From Pseudomonas sp. (lineage in GTDB: Bacteria; Pseudomonadota; Gammaproteobacteria; Pseudomonadales; Pseudomonadaceae), in assembly GCA_003523465.1 (NCBI GenBank), contig DQAA01000041.1, forward strand, positions 1,330 through 7,209: DNA of 5,880 nt, in the 5' to 3' direction. The position numbers and the translations under genes were made by a program. The notes beneath the pieces were generated by a model. It did not search any database. It was not told the origin of the DNA and saw only the letters and a program-made list of their open reading frames with translations. Position 1 is the stretch's first letter. The number at the start of each line of letters is the position of its first letter. Positions 1 to 5,487 of the stretch are shown one piece after another.

Positions 1-2444
1 CTGACCCGATAGGTGACCTTGTCCGATTCTTCCGGTTCGCCGCCTGCGTCGCGGATGATCTCGTATTCCAGATCGATGCTGGTGCCGTTGCTCGCGTTGA
101 TCACGCTGTGCTCCACCCTGACCGTCACCGGCTGCCCTGCACCACCGGGCGGGATGTCGTGGGTCAGAATCACACTGCCACCCTCGGCGCTGCTGGTGAT
201 CCTGATCACCACGTGGTCATGGGCCTGGAACCGCGCGGACGCATCGATCATCACCGTGGCGCCGTCCAGCACATCGTCCGGATTGAGCTCGTCGCCTTCG
301 GCCTGGGTGATCTTCGGCAGCGGCAGCGTGGCGCTCTGCACCCGCAGGCTGAGCGGGCCGGACTGCGGCGTACTGCCATCCAGCTTCCGGACCACGTAGG
401 TCACCACCACATTGCCGTCGGCGTTGGCGATGACGTACTCGTAGTCGATGACCACATCGAACGGCTTGCCGATATCTTCGGGAAAGACCTGGGCCAGCTC
501 CGTATGAACGCCGCCCGGCTTGTCGCCCCGCCATTCCACTTCCACGTAGTCCCCGTGGGCCAGGCCGACCGAGGCCGGGATCTGCACCGTAGCCCCGCCA
601 AGGGCAGCAGATGGATTGAGGATGCCGTCCACCGCTTCCAGCACTGTCGGCGCCGGCAGCGGCACGGAACCGGCACCGACGGTGAAGGTGACCACGGCGG
701 AGAGGCGCGGCGGTGCGTTCGGGTCCTCGACCCAGTAGGAGAGTTTGATCACTGCACCGAGATACCCTTCGAAGGTCGCCCGATCCATGAAGAAGGGTAC
801 TTCCTTGCCTTCCAGCGGCGGGGTGATCGGCATGTAGTCGATGTCCACTGCCCCACTGCCGTCGTCCCAGGTCAGGTGCACGGTTTGCCCGTCTTTCATA
901 TCCGGATAGGCGGCGATGGTGATCTGCAATTGCCCGCCAGGCAGGTCCGCAGGATCGATGAAACCGCTGTCGGCAGAAGGCAAGGTCGCAGGTGCCGGCA
1001 GTTCGGCCCGGGTTTCACCGACCATCAACAGTTCGCGGTCGGATTGCAGCTCGCGACCCAGGCTGCGCTTGTACAGCCGGTAGTAGACAGTGACCGTGCC
1101 GCCATCCAGCGGCGCGATGTTTTCCGGGCCATCGATGGGGAAGACCACGGGCTTGCCGCCACCGCCACCACCAATGGGCGCCTCCTTCGGATACAGCAAG
1201 GTGCTGCCATCGGCGCGGGTACCCAGCCAGATCATGTAGATGTAATCACCTGGCTCGAGCACCTCGCCGGGTATGGTCACCGTGGTGGACGCAAGGGTCG
1301 GATCGAGGGTGCCACCCACGGCATCGGCGACCACGGGTTTGGGCAAGCCCACCTCGTTACCGATGAACCTCGCGAAGTCGCGCTTGGAAGCACCGGCGAG
1401 CACTCCATCGCGGGTGACCGTGTAGGAGGCCACACCCCGCCCGCGCGCCAGCTTGCGCACATCGGCATTCGGAATCATGAACACCAGAACCTCGGGATCC
1501 CGCTGCACGGTCTTGGGCGGAGCGACGTACGTGATGGTTTCGCTCTCGGAAGTAGTGCCGACCCAGGTCAACTCGATCACGTCGTCCTTGATCAGACCGT
1601 TGCTGAACACCACGACCTGGATGAGCAGGTCATCCTCGCCCAGGGCATCGAGATCGATCAGATCGTAAGGGTCGGCCTCGGTGTCGGGGTTTTCGATGAG
1701 CGGAGCGGAAAACAGCCCCTCACCCACCTCGACCACGACCACCGTGCGCGGCGACCAGTCGCTGGATCTGTTGTGTACCTCGTCGTACACCCAGTAGTTG
1801 ATCCCCAGTTCATCACTGTCGCCCGCTTCGCGGATGACCTCTTCCGTCACGGTGATGACCACCTCGCCGGCATCCACCTCGGCCTGGGTCACGCCATGCT
1901 GCACCTGGACGCCGCCCCAAAACAGGAGAAGGGTGTCGTACACCCGCATGTTGGGGTAATGGTCGATGGTGACCTTGACACCGTTCTTCGCGGCATCCTC
2001 GTCGATGATGCCGCTGTCCGGCAGGTCCGGCCGCGGTGCCGGCAGGTTCTGGTGATCGGGCAGTTCGGGCCGGGGGTCAGTACCGCCGGGGTAGTCGGTA
2101 CGCACCAGGACATCGATGTGCGTGGAAGTACCGCCATTGCCGCCGCCGGAACGGGTGACAGTGCAGTACAGGGTGTTCACCCCTTCCGGTACGGCCTCGG
2201 GGCGGACCTGCATGGCAAAGTCCTTGTCCACCTGGTAGGGCTTGACCGAGTCGGCAGCCACCGGCGAGCTGTCGTCCCCCCAGTACACCCTGATCCAGTC
2301 ACCGGCGCCCATGTTCTGGTAGGCCTGGATGATGATCAGGAGCCCGCCGACGTTGTCGTTGATCATGTTGTCGTTGACACCGCCAACGGCGCCATCGGTG
2401 TACACCGGCTCGATCATGCCGGGGATCCAGATCGGATCGAGGGT
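1..2444 (-). repeat. Seven-unit protein-level tandem repeat array within the large gene
   Basis: Approximate unit boundaries in bases, in reading order: 2444-2067, 2066-1716, 1715-1347, 1346-1005, 1004-663, 662-330 and 329-1 (last unit perhaps incomplete). The core tryptophans are spaced 121, 118, 112, 120 and 112 residues apart. Units 1, 2 and 5 share a Y-x-(N/D)-M motif exactly 13 residues before the Trp (Tyr87/Trp100, Tyr208/Trp221, Tyr558/Trp571). Units 4, 6 and 7 share a signature of (L)(D/N)P, then TV-x-I, then a Trp 15-16 residues later (Ile in unit 7). Unit 3 is intermediate. The DNA is well diverged: the longest identity I noticed is 13 bases, tcggatcgagggt at 1298-1310 and 2432-2444, encoding a shared TLDP. 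The duplication is therefore old rather than recent. Unit limits are by eye. Confidence 0.8.
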
Positions 2445-2579
2445 CTGCAGCGCCCCACCCTTGGCGGCCACCCAGGCCTGGACCTTGCGGTTATAGCGCT
2501 GGAGCTGCGCAGGCAAGCTGCTTTTGCCGCTAACGGTGACGGCAAGGGGTTGCTCGTCGTTGCTTTTGTCGATTGTCAT
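1..2579 (-). CDS. Large tandem Ig-like/beta-sandwich repeat protein, 3' end beyond the window (partial)
   Basis: I read this frame codon by codon on the minus strand: it is open without a stop from the ATG at 2579 to the left edge, at least 859 codons. I do not recognise a named gene. Residues 1-45 (beginning MTIDKSNDEQPLAV) are polar, with no hydrophobic core, so no Sec signal peptide or lipobox is visible. From about residue 46 there are seven tandem units beginning near residues 46, 172, 289, 412, 526, 640 and 751. They are rich in V/I/T/D/G, and most from the second unit on open with an LPxP-like linker. A tryptophan recurs at 100, 221, 339, 451, 571 and 683, with Ile794 at the matching place in unit seven. 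The composition is acidic; the only cysteine I see is Cys139. Such arrays are typical of bacterial Ig-like stalks in adhesins and other large surface proteins, so a surface or secreted structural role is an inference. The C-terminus, which would show any secretion signal or effector domain, is not in the window. The start is chosen for its GGAGAG ribosome site; an in-frame ATG at 2597 is the alternative. Confidence is high that it is a gene, low on function. Confidence 0.9.
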   Translation of the reverse strand, partial: MTIDKSNDEQPLAVTVSGKSSLPAQLQRYNRKVQAWVAAKGGALQTLDPIWIPGMIEPVYTDGAVGGVNDNMINDNVGGLLIIIQAYQNMGAGDWIRVYWGDDSSPVAADSVKPYQVDKDFAMQVRPEAVPEGVNTLYCTVTRSGGGNGGTSTHIDVLVRTDYPGGTDPRPELPDHQNLPAPRPDLPDSGIIDEDAAKNGVKVTIDHYPNMRVYDTLLLFWGGVQVQHGVTQAEVDAGEVVITVTEEVIREAGDSDELGINYWVYDEVHNRSSDWSPRTVVVVEVGEGLFSAPLIENPDTEADPYDLIDLDALGEDDLLIQVVVFSNGLIKDDVIELTWVGTTSESETITYVAPPKTVQRDPEVLVFMIPNADVRKLARGRGVASYTVTRDGVLAGASKRDFARFIGNEVGLPKPVVADAVGGTLDPTLASTTVTIPGEVLEPGDYIYMIWLGTRADGSTLLYPKEAPIGGGGGGKPVVFPIDGPENIAPLDGGTVTVYYRLYKRSLGRELQSDRELLMVGETRAELPAPATLPSADSGFIDPADLPGGQLQITIAAYPDMKDGQTVHLTWDDGSGAVDIDYMPITPPLEGKEVPFFMDRATFEGYLGAVIKLSYWVEDPNAPPRLSAVVTFTVGAGSVPLPAPTVLEAVDGILNPSAALGGATVQIPASVGLAHGDYVEVEWRGDKPGGVHTELAQVFPEDIGKPFDVVIDYEYVIANADGNVVVTYVVRKLDGSTPQSGPLSLRVQSATLPLPKITQAEGDELNPDDVLDGATVMIDASARFQAHDHVVIRITSSAEGGSVILTHDIPPGGAGQPVTVRVEHSVINASNGTSIDLEYEIIRDAGGEPEESDKVTYRV

Positions 2580-2584
2580 GGGTG

Positions 2585-2590
2585 CTCTCC
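2585..2590 (-). promoter_or_regulatory. Shine-Dalgarno of the repeat-protein gene
   Basis: GGAGAG on the minus strand, five bases before the ATG at 2579. It decides the start: the in-frame ATG at 2597, which would add six residues (MIWRAP), lies upstream of this site and has only a weak purine stretch (GGTTGGA) before it. Confidence 0.75.
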
Positions 2591-2758
2591 AGATCATGTC
2601 CAACCCGATGGACGTGCCCGCAGGCACGGATGAGGTTGAGCCGATTGAAGAGCCAGACGCATAGGTCGCACAACTGACAGAAATATCAGGTACGCCCCGA
2701 GGGCGAGGGGAATTCCAATGAATTCAACGGGGTGCGAAATGAAGAATTTGCACCCATG
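2591..2758 (-). promoter_or_regulatory. Leader/intergenic region of the repeat gene, with several dyads; no clear promoter
   Basis: About 170 bases between the mucD terminator and the repeat-gene ribosome site. I see four symmetric elements. At 2730-2755 there is a 10-bp stem (gggtgc plus aaat, one bulged G) with a 5-base loop. At 2693-2705 there is a cgccc/gggcg hairpin. At 2674-2689 there is a CTGA-N8-TCAG dyad, operator-like in size. At 2613-2628 there is a 6-bp cgtgcc/ggcacg stem with a 4-base loop, about 34 bases before the ATG. None has a U-run on the minus strand. Two GAATTC palindromes lie 4 bases apart between the first two elements. I found no convincing sigma-70, sigma-54 or AlgU-type (GAACTT-N16/17-TCTGA) promoter, so the transcription start is unknown. 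The region does suggest that the gene has its own control rather than simple readthrough from mucD. Confidence 0.4.
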
Positions 2759-2788
2759 AAAAAGGGCAGCGCGAGGCTGCCCTTTTTT
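2759..2788 (-). terminator. Intrinsic terminator after mucD
   Basis: A 12-bp perfect stem (2759-2770 pairing with 2776-2787, core aaagggcagc/gctgcccttt) with a 5-base loop and a terminal T-run on the minus strand, beginning 14 bases after the mucD stop codon. The flanking A and T runs make it nearly symmetric, so it could also stop plus-strand transcription, although no plus-strand gene is seen. It separates mucD from the repeat-protein gene. Confidence 0.9.
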
Positions 2789-2802
2789 GTTCTCGCTAGT
2801 GC

Positions 2803-4233
2803 TTATTCAGCCAGCTTGAACGTGATGAAGCTGGCGCGACCCTGGCGCAGAACGCGCATGGATACCGAACGGTTCTTCGGCAGTTCCTTGGCGATCTCAG
2901 TGAACTGCTTGGCCGAGGCGATCGCCTGGTTGTTCAGGTGGCTGATCACGTCACCCGGACGCAGGCCGATCAGGGCCGCCGGGCCGTCCTGGACATCCTT
3001 GATGACCACGCCGCCCTGCAGTTCGAGGGTTTTCTTCTGTTCGGCGGTCAGGTCCGACACGCTCACACCCAGACGGTTGCTGCTGCGCTCGACGCTGCCG
3101 CCCGGGGTGGTGGTGACTTCCTGGTCGTCATCCGGCAGTGCGCCGATGGTGACGTCGAGGTCCTGGCGCTTGCCGTTGCGGATGATTTCCAGCTTGGCCT
3201 TGGCGCCATCCTTCAGACCACCCACCAGGTGTGGCAGGTCGGCGGACATGACGATCGGCTGGCCGTTCATGCTGAGGATCACGTCACCCACCTGCAGGCC
3301 GCTCTTGGCTGCCGGGCCGTTTTCCAGCACCTGGGCGACCAGGGCACCGGCCGGTTTGTCCAGGCCGAAGGATTCAGCCAGGTCCTTGTTGACCTCCTGG
3401 ATCACCACGCCCAGCCAGCCACGGCTGACCTTGCCGTCTTTCTTCAACTGGTTGGAGACGTCCAGCGCCACGTCGATCGGAATGGCGAACGACAGCCCCA
3501 TGAAGCCACCGGAGCGGGTGAAGATCTGCGAGTTGATGCCGACCACTTCGCCGTTCATGTTGAACAGCGGGCCACCGGAGTTGCCCGGGTTGATCGCCAC
3601 GTCGGTCTGGATGAACGGCACGTAGGTGTCGTTGGGCAGGGTGCGGCCCTTGGCGCTGACGATGCCCTTGGTCACCGAGTGGTCGAAGCCGAACGGCGAA
3701 CCGATGGCCAGTACCCACTCACCGACTTTCAGCTTGGACGAATCGCCCAGTTTCACCGTCGGCAGGTTCTTGCCATCGACCTTGAGCAGGGCCACGTCGG
3801 TACGCGGGTCGGTGCCGACCAGCTTGGCCTGCAGCTCGCTGCGGTCGGACAGGCGGACGATGATTTCGTCGGCGTCGGCGATCACGTGGTTGTTGGTAAG
3901 CACGTAGCCGTCATCGGAAATGATGAAGCCCGATCCCAGCGACTGCGCCTCGCGTTGGCGATCGCCACGGGGGTTGCGCGGCTGCTGCGGGATGCTGCGC
4001 TCGAAGAACTCGCGGAACATCGGCGGCAGGCCTTCAAGGTCGGGCATCTGTCCGGTGGCGTATTTGCGATCCGGCAGCTTCTGCTTGGTACTGATGTTCA
4101 CCACCGCCGGCGAGGCCTGCTCGACCAGGGTGGTGAAGTCCGGCAGGGCTTCGGCTTGAGCGGTCGCCATCTGGCCGAGCATGAACACGGCGGCGAACAG
4201 CGATAGGTAGGATTTCAAGCGTGGTGTTGACAT
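2803..4233 (-). CDS. mucD: MucD, periplasmic HtrA/DegP-family serine endoprotease
   Basis: 476 residues, close to the P. aeruginosa MucD length. Residues 1-27 form a Sec signal peptide with an AQA cleavage site before Glu28. The trypsin-like domain carries the triad His116 (TNNHVI), Asp146 (TDVALLK) and Ser219 (GNSGGPLF), all intact. Two PDZ domains follow at roughly 268-365 and 385-476; two PDZ domains mark the DegP/MucD type rather than the single-PDZ AlgW/DegS type. MucD is known to degrade or refold damaged periplasmic proteins and to act as a negative regulator of AlgU-dependent alginate synthesis, since its loss raises the misfolding signal. The frame is open upstream to an ATG at 4350, but that extension (39 residues) would read through a terminator-like hairpin and precede the signal peptide, so the ATG at 4233 is chosen. 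It ends in its own terminator, and the region upstream has a separate candidate promoter, in line with the known independent expression of mucD in P. aeruginosa. Confidence 0.97.
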   Translation of the reverse strand: MSTPRLKSYLSLFAAVFMLGQMATAQAEALPDFTTLVEQASPAVVNISTKQKLPDRKYATGQMPDLEGLPPMFREFFERSIPQQPRNPRGDRQREAQSLGSGFIISDDGYVLTNNHVIADADEIIVRLSDRSELQAKLVGTDPRTDVALLKVDGKNLPTVKLGDSSKLKVGEWVLAIGSPFGFDHSVTKGIVSAKGRTLPNDTYVPFIQTDVAINPGNSGGPLFNMNGEVVGINSQIFTRSGGFMGLSFAIPIDVALDVSNQLKKDGKVSRGWLGVVIQEVNKDLAESFGLDKPAGALVAQVLENGPAAKSGLQVGDVILSMNGQPIVMSADLPHLVGGLKDGAKAKLEIIRNGKRQDLDVTIGALPDDDQEVTTTPGGSVERSSNRLGVSVSDLTAEQKKTLELQGGVVIKDVQDGPAALIGLRPGDVISHLNNQAIASAKQFTEIAKELPKNRSVSMRVLRQGRASFITFKLAE

Positions 4234-4237
4234 ACGG

Positions 4238-4242
4238 CTCCC
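4238..4242 (-). promoter_or_regulatory. Shine-Dalgarno of mucD
   Basis: GGGAG on the minus strand, four bases before the ATG at 4233. It supports this start, immediately before the signal peptide, over the ATG at 4350. Confidence 0.65.
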
Positions 4243-4281
4243 GTCACAACGAGCGTGGTTAAGCAGTAGGGACCTGCCAAT

Positions 4282-4321
4282 GAAAAAGGCCCGGAGGCAA
4301 CCCGAAGGTTGCGACCAGGCC
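4282..4321 (-). terminator. Strong terminator-like hairpin in the mucD leader
   Basis: On the minus strand the arms are GGCCTGG and CCGGGCC (with one G-U pair), then a 2x2 internal loop, then a 6-bp GCAACC/GGTTGC stem closed by a C(UUCG)G tetraloop, an unusually stable loop. Five T residues follow directly (4287-4283). It has the full form of an intrinsic terminator yet lies only 49 bases before the mucD ATG. There is no U-run on the plus strand, so it acts in the minus direction. It may end a short upstream RNA or attenuate mucD. Confidence 0.8.
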
Positions 4322-4378
4322 TGGAACATCGGCTTTTCTTGATGCGGCAACAGCAGAAAAGGCCAGACCCGCAGGGGT
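4282..4378 (-). ncRNA. Candidate small RNA or attenuated mucD leader, about 95-100 nt
   Basis: A predicted start about six bases after the -10 at 4383-4388 and the terminator at 4282-4321 would bound an RNA of about 97 nt. Between them is a further stem: GGCcTTTTCT pairs with AGAAAAGCC (about 4362-4329, one bulged C, 15-base loop). I do not recognise a known Pseudomonas small RNA here. The alternative is an ordinary mucD 5' leader whose hairpin permits partial readthrough. The structure is seen; the function is inferred. Confidence 0.35.
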
Positions 4379-4384
4379 CTGACC
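4361..4384 (-). terminator. Terminator-like hairpin downstream of mucB
   Basis: On the minus strand, GGTCAGACCC, loop CTGC, then GGGTCTGGCC form a 10-bp stem with one mismatch, followed by TTTTCT. It lies 113 bases after the mucB stop and probably ends the algU-mucA-mucB transcript. It overlaps the candidate promoter at 4383-4411, so an RNA starting at that promoter would lack part of the 5' arm and could not form the whole hairpin. Confidence 0.6.
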
Positions 4385-4411
4385 TATAGGAAAAACTGGG
4401 TCGATTTGCAA
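4383..4411 (-). promoter_or_regulatory. Candidate sigma-70 promoter upstream of mucD
   Basis: On the minus strand, TTGCAA (4411-4406) and TATAGG (4388-4383) are separated by exactly 17 bases; each box matches the sigma-70 consensus at four of six positions. A start near 4378 is expected. It would give mucD expression independent of the AlgU promoter upstream of algU, as reported for P. aeruginosa, where however the promoter lies in mucC-associated sequence. No AlgU-type promoter was seen in this gap. Confidence 0.45.
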
Positions 4412-4497
4412 ACTGGAAGGCTTACCAATCATTTCAGCGGCTCTGGGACATGCCTTTCATCCTTTGTCGTCCATGTACGCGTGCAACTCCAGAATCG

Positions 4498-5463
4498 TTA
4501 CTGACTTGCCTGTGCGTCCTGTGGGCGCATCGACAAGGCCACGTGCTCAGCGGTACCGATAGGGATCTCCCCCACCACCGTTACCATCACTTCGCCCTTC
4601 GGCGTGGTCAATTGCCGCGATACCGCGACGGTCGGACCCAGCTGGGTACGGGTATCCAGACCACCACCGCCCTCCAGGGCCTCCAGGAACACCGAGAACC
4701 GCGCCAGGCCATCGTCGTACATCAGGCTGCTGACGCTGTGCTTGCCGTCGGCATCCTTGCGCACGCTGCTGTTGACCAGCTCGAAGCCAGGCGGCAGCCA
4801 CTCCGAACGCCAGCCGGCAACCGCCTCCTGCAGCTGACCGGTCGCCTGGGCCACCGGACGGCAGTTGGCACTGGCCTTGAGGTCGGCATCGGCGGGAATG
4901 TCACGGGTATCCAGACGGGTGAACTGGAATCGCTCCAGCAGCTGTTCCTTGTCGTTGATCAGCAAGGATTTCAGCGGCAGGGCGGTTTCCTTGTCCAGGT
5001 GCAGCTCGAAGGCGTACCGGTGCTGGTCACGTGGACGCAGGGTAACGATCACTACATCGCGCCCAGCGACCCGGGATTGCCCGGCGACACTCAGGTCATA
5101 CCAGCTCATCAACTTCAAAGGGTCAAGCACTCGCGCCGACGACTGGGTCGCATTGCCTACTCCAGCGACCAGGGCCCCGCTCACGCACTGTGTCTGGCCA
5201 TCCACGCGCACGACTTCCTGGGCCGGGCCATCGAGCTGCAGGAGCCGCTCGCTGACTTTGCCGTTCTGGACGCGATGCCAGATATCGTGGGTGGAAAAAC
5301 TGCCATTGCGTTCGTAAACGAAAGTGCCCTGGTAACTCTGCTCCTGCTCGGCCCTGGCCAGGCGGTTGAGCCAGTCAGCGGCGTCTGTCGACGAGTTGGC
5401 GGCGTTGGCCGGCAAGGTCAGGCAGCCGCTGAGCAAGAGCGGTATGAGAGGTAGCGCGCGCAT
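4498..5463 (-). CDS. mucB: MucB, periplasmic negative regulator of AlgU (RseB family)
   Basis: 321 residues, about the family length. It begins with a short export signal. The RseB/MucB signature follows: WLNRLARAEQEQSYQGTFVY at 31-50, YERNGSFSTHDIWHR at 50-64, RDQHRYAFELHLD at 145-157 and LLERFQF at 175-181, then the C-terminal domain with WRSEWLPPGF (218-227), DGLARFSVF (251-259) and VTVVGEIPIGTAE (294-306). The N-terminal half is a LolA-like lipid-binding fold in known structures. MucB binds the periplasmic part of MucA and blocks its cleavage by AlgW, and lipid-type stress signals release it. Cysteines at 93 and 201 are the only ones in the mature region. It lies 24 bases after mucA, in the same operon. 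Oddity: LSGC at residues 11-14 fits a lipobox, so it might be lipidated on Cys14; the alternative is signal peptidase I cleavage after ANA near residue 21. A TAAGGAGG ribosome site only 3 bases from the ATG supports the start. Confidence 0.97.
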   Translation of the reverse strand: MRALPLIPLLLSGCLTLPANAANSSTDAADWLNRLARAEQEQSYQGTFVYERNGSFSTHDIWHRVQNGKVSERLLQLDGPAQEVVRVDGQTQCVSGALVAGVGNATQSSARVLDPLKLMSWYDLSVAGQSRVAGRDVVIVTLRPRDQHRYAFELHLDKETALPLKSLLINDKEQLLERFQFTRLDTRDIPADADLKASANCRPVAQATGQLQEAVAGWRSEWLPPGFELVNSSVRKDADGKHSVSSLMYDDGLARFSVFLEALEGGGGLDTRTQLGPTVAVSRQLTTPKGEVMVTVVGEIPIGTAEHVALSMRPQDAQASQ

Positions 5464-5466
5464 GAT

Positions 5467-5473
5467 CCTCCTT
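5467..5473 (-). promoter_or_regulatory. Shine-Dalgarno of mucB, unusually close to the start
   Basis: AAGGAGG on the minus strand, a near-perfect anti-SD match, but with only three bases (ATC) between it and the ATG at 5463. It lies in the 24-base mucA-mucB spacer, so mucB is translated from its own site on the shared mRNA. Confidence 0.75.
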
Positions 5474-5487
5474 AGGTTTTAGAGCCC

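Noticed and set aside
1155..1172. The gcc/acc tandem triplets as a non-coding microsatellite
   Set aside because: They are glycine codons in frame within the large gene, so they are treated as part of that protein.
108..2633. An 841-codon open frame on the plus strand opposite the repeat-protein gene
   Set aside because: It lies in exact codon register with the minus-strand gene. Stops there would need TTA, CTA or TCA codons in the true gene, which are rare in GC-rich Pseudomonas. Its His/Arg/Asp/Gly-rich product has no domain sense, whereas the minus frame shows clear protein repeats and a ribosome site.
2759..2788. A CRISPR or mobile-element end suggested by the strong dyad near 2760
   Set aside because: It is a single hairpin with T-runs right after the mucD stop, fully explained as an intrinsic terminator; no repeated spacers, transposase or terminal repeats are seen.
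2938..4206. A 422-codon plus-strand frame opposite mucD
   Set aside because: Same mirror-register artefact: mucD on the other strand is unmistakable, with an intact catalytic triad.
4234..4350. A 39-residue N-terminal extension of MucD from the ATG at 4350
   Set aside because: It would be coded by a terminator-like hairpin, lacks a good ribosome site, and would bury the signal peptide that starts at Met 4233.
4440..4476. Very short minus-strand frames after mucB (five codons MDDKG, then eight codons MKGMSQSR with overlapping ATGA)
   Set aside because: The GGAG before the first is too far (12 bases) and the second has no usable spacing. They are too short to support, and they do not resemble a mucC remnant.
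4450..5454. A 334-codon plus-strand frame opposite mucB
   Set aside because: Same mirror-register artefact, opposite a clearly conserved MucB.
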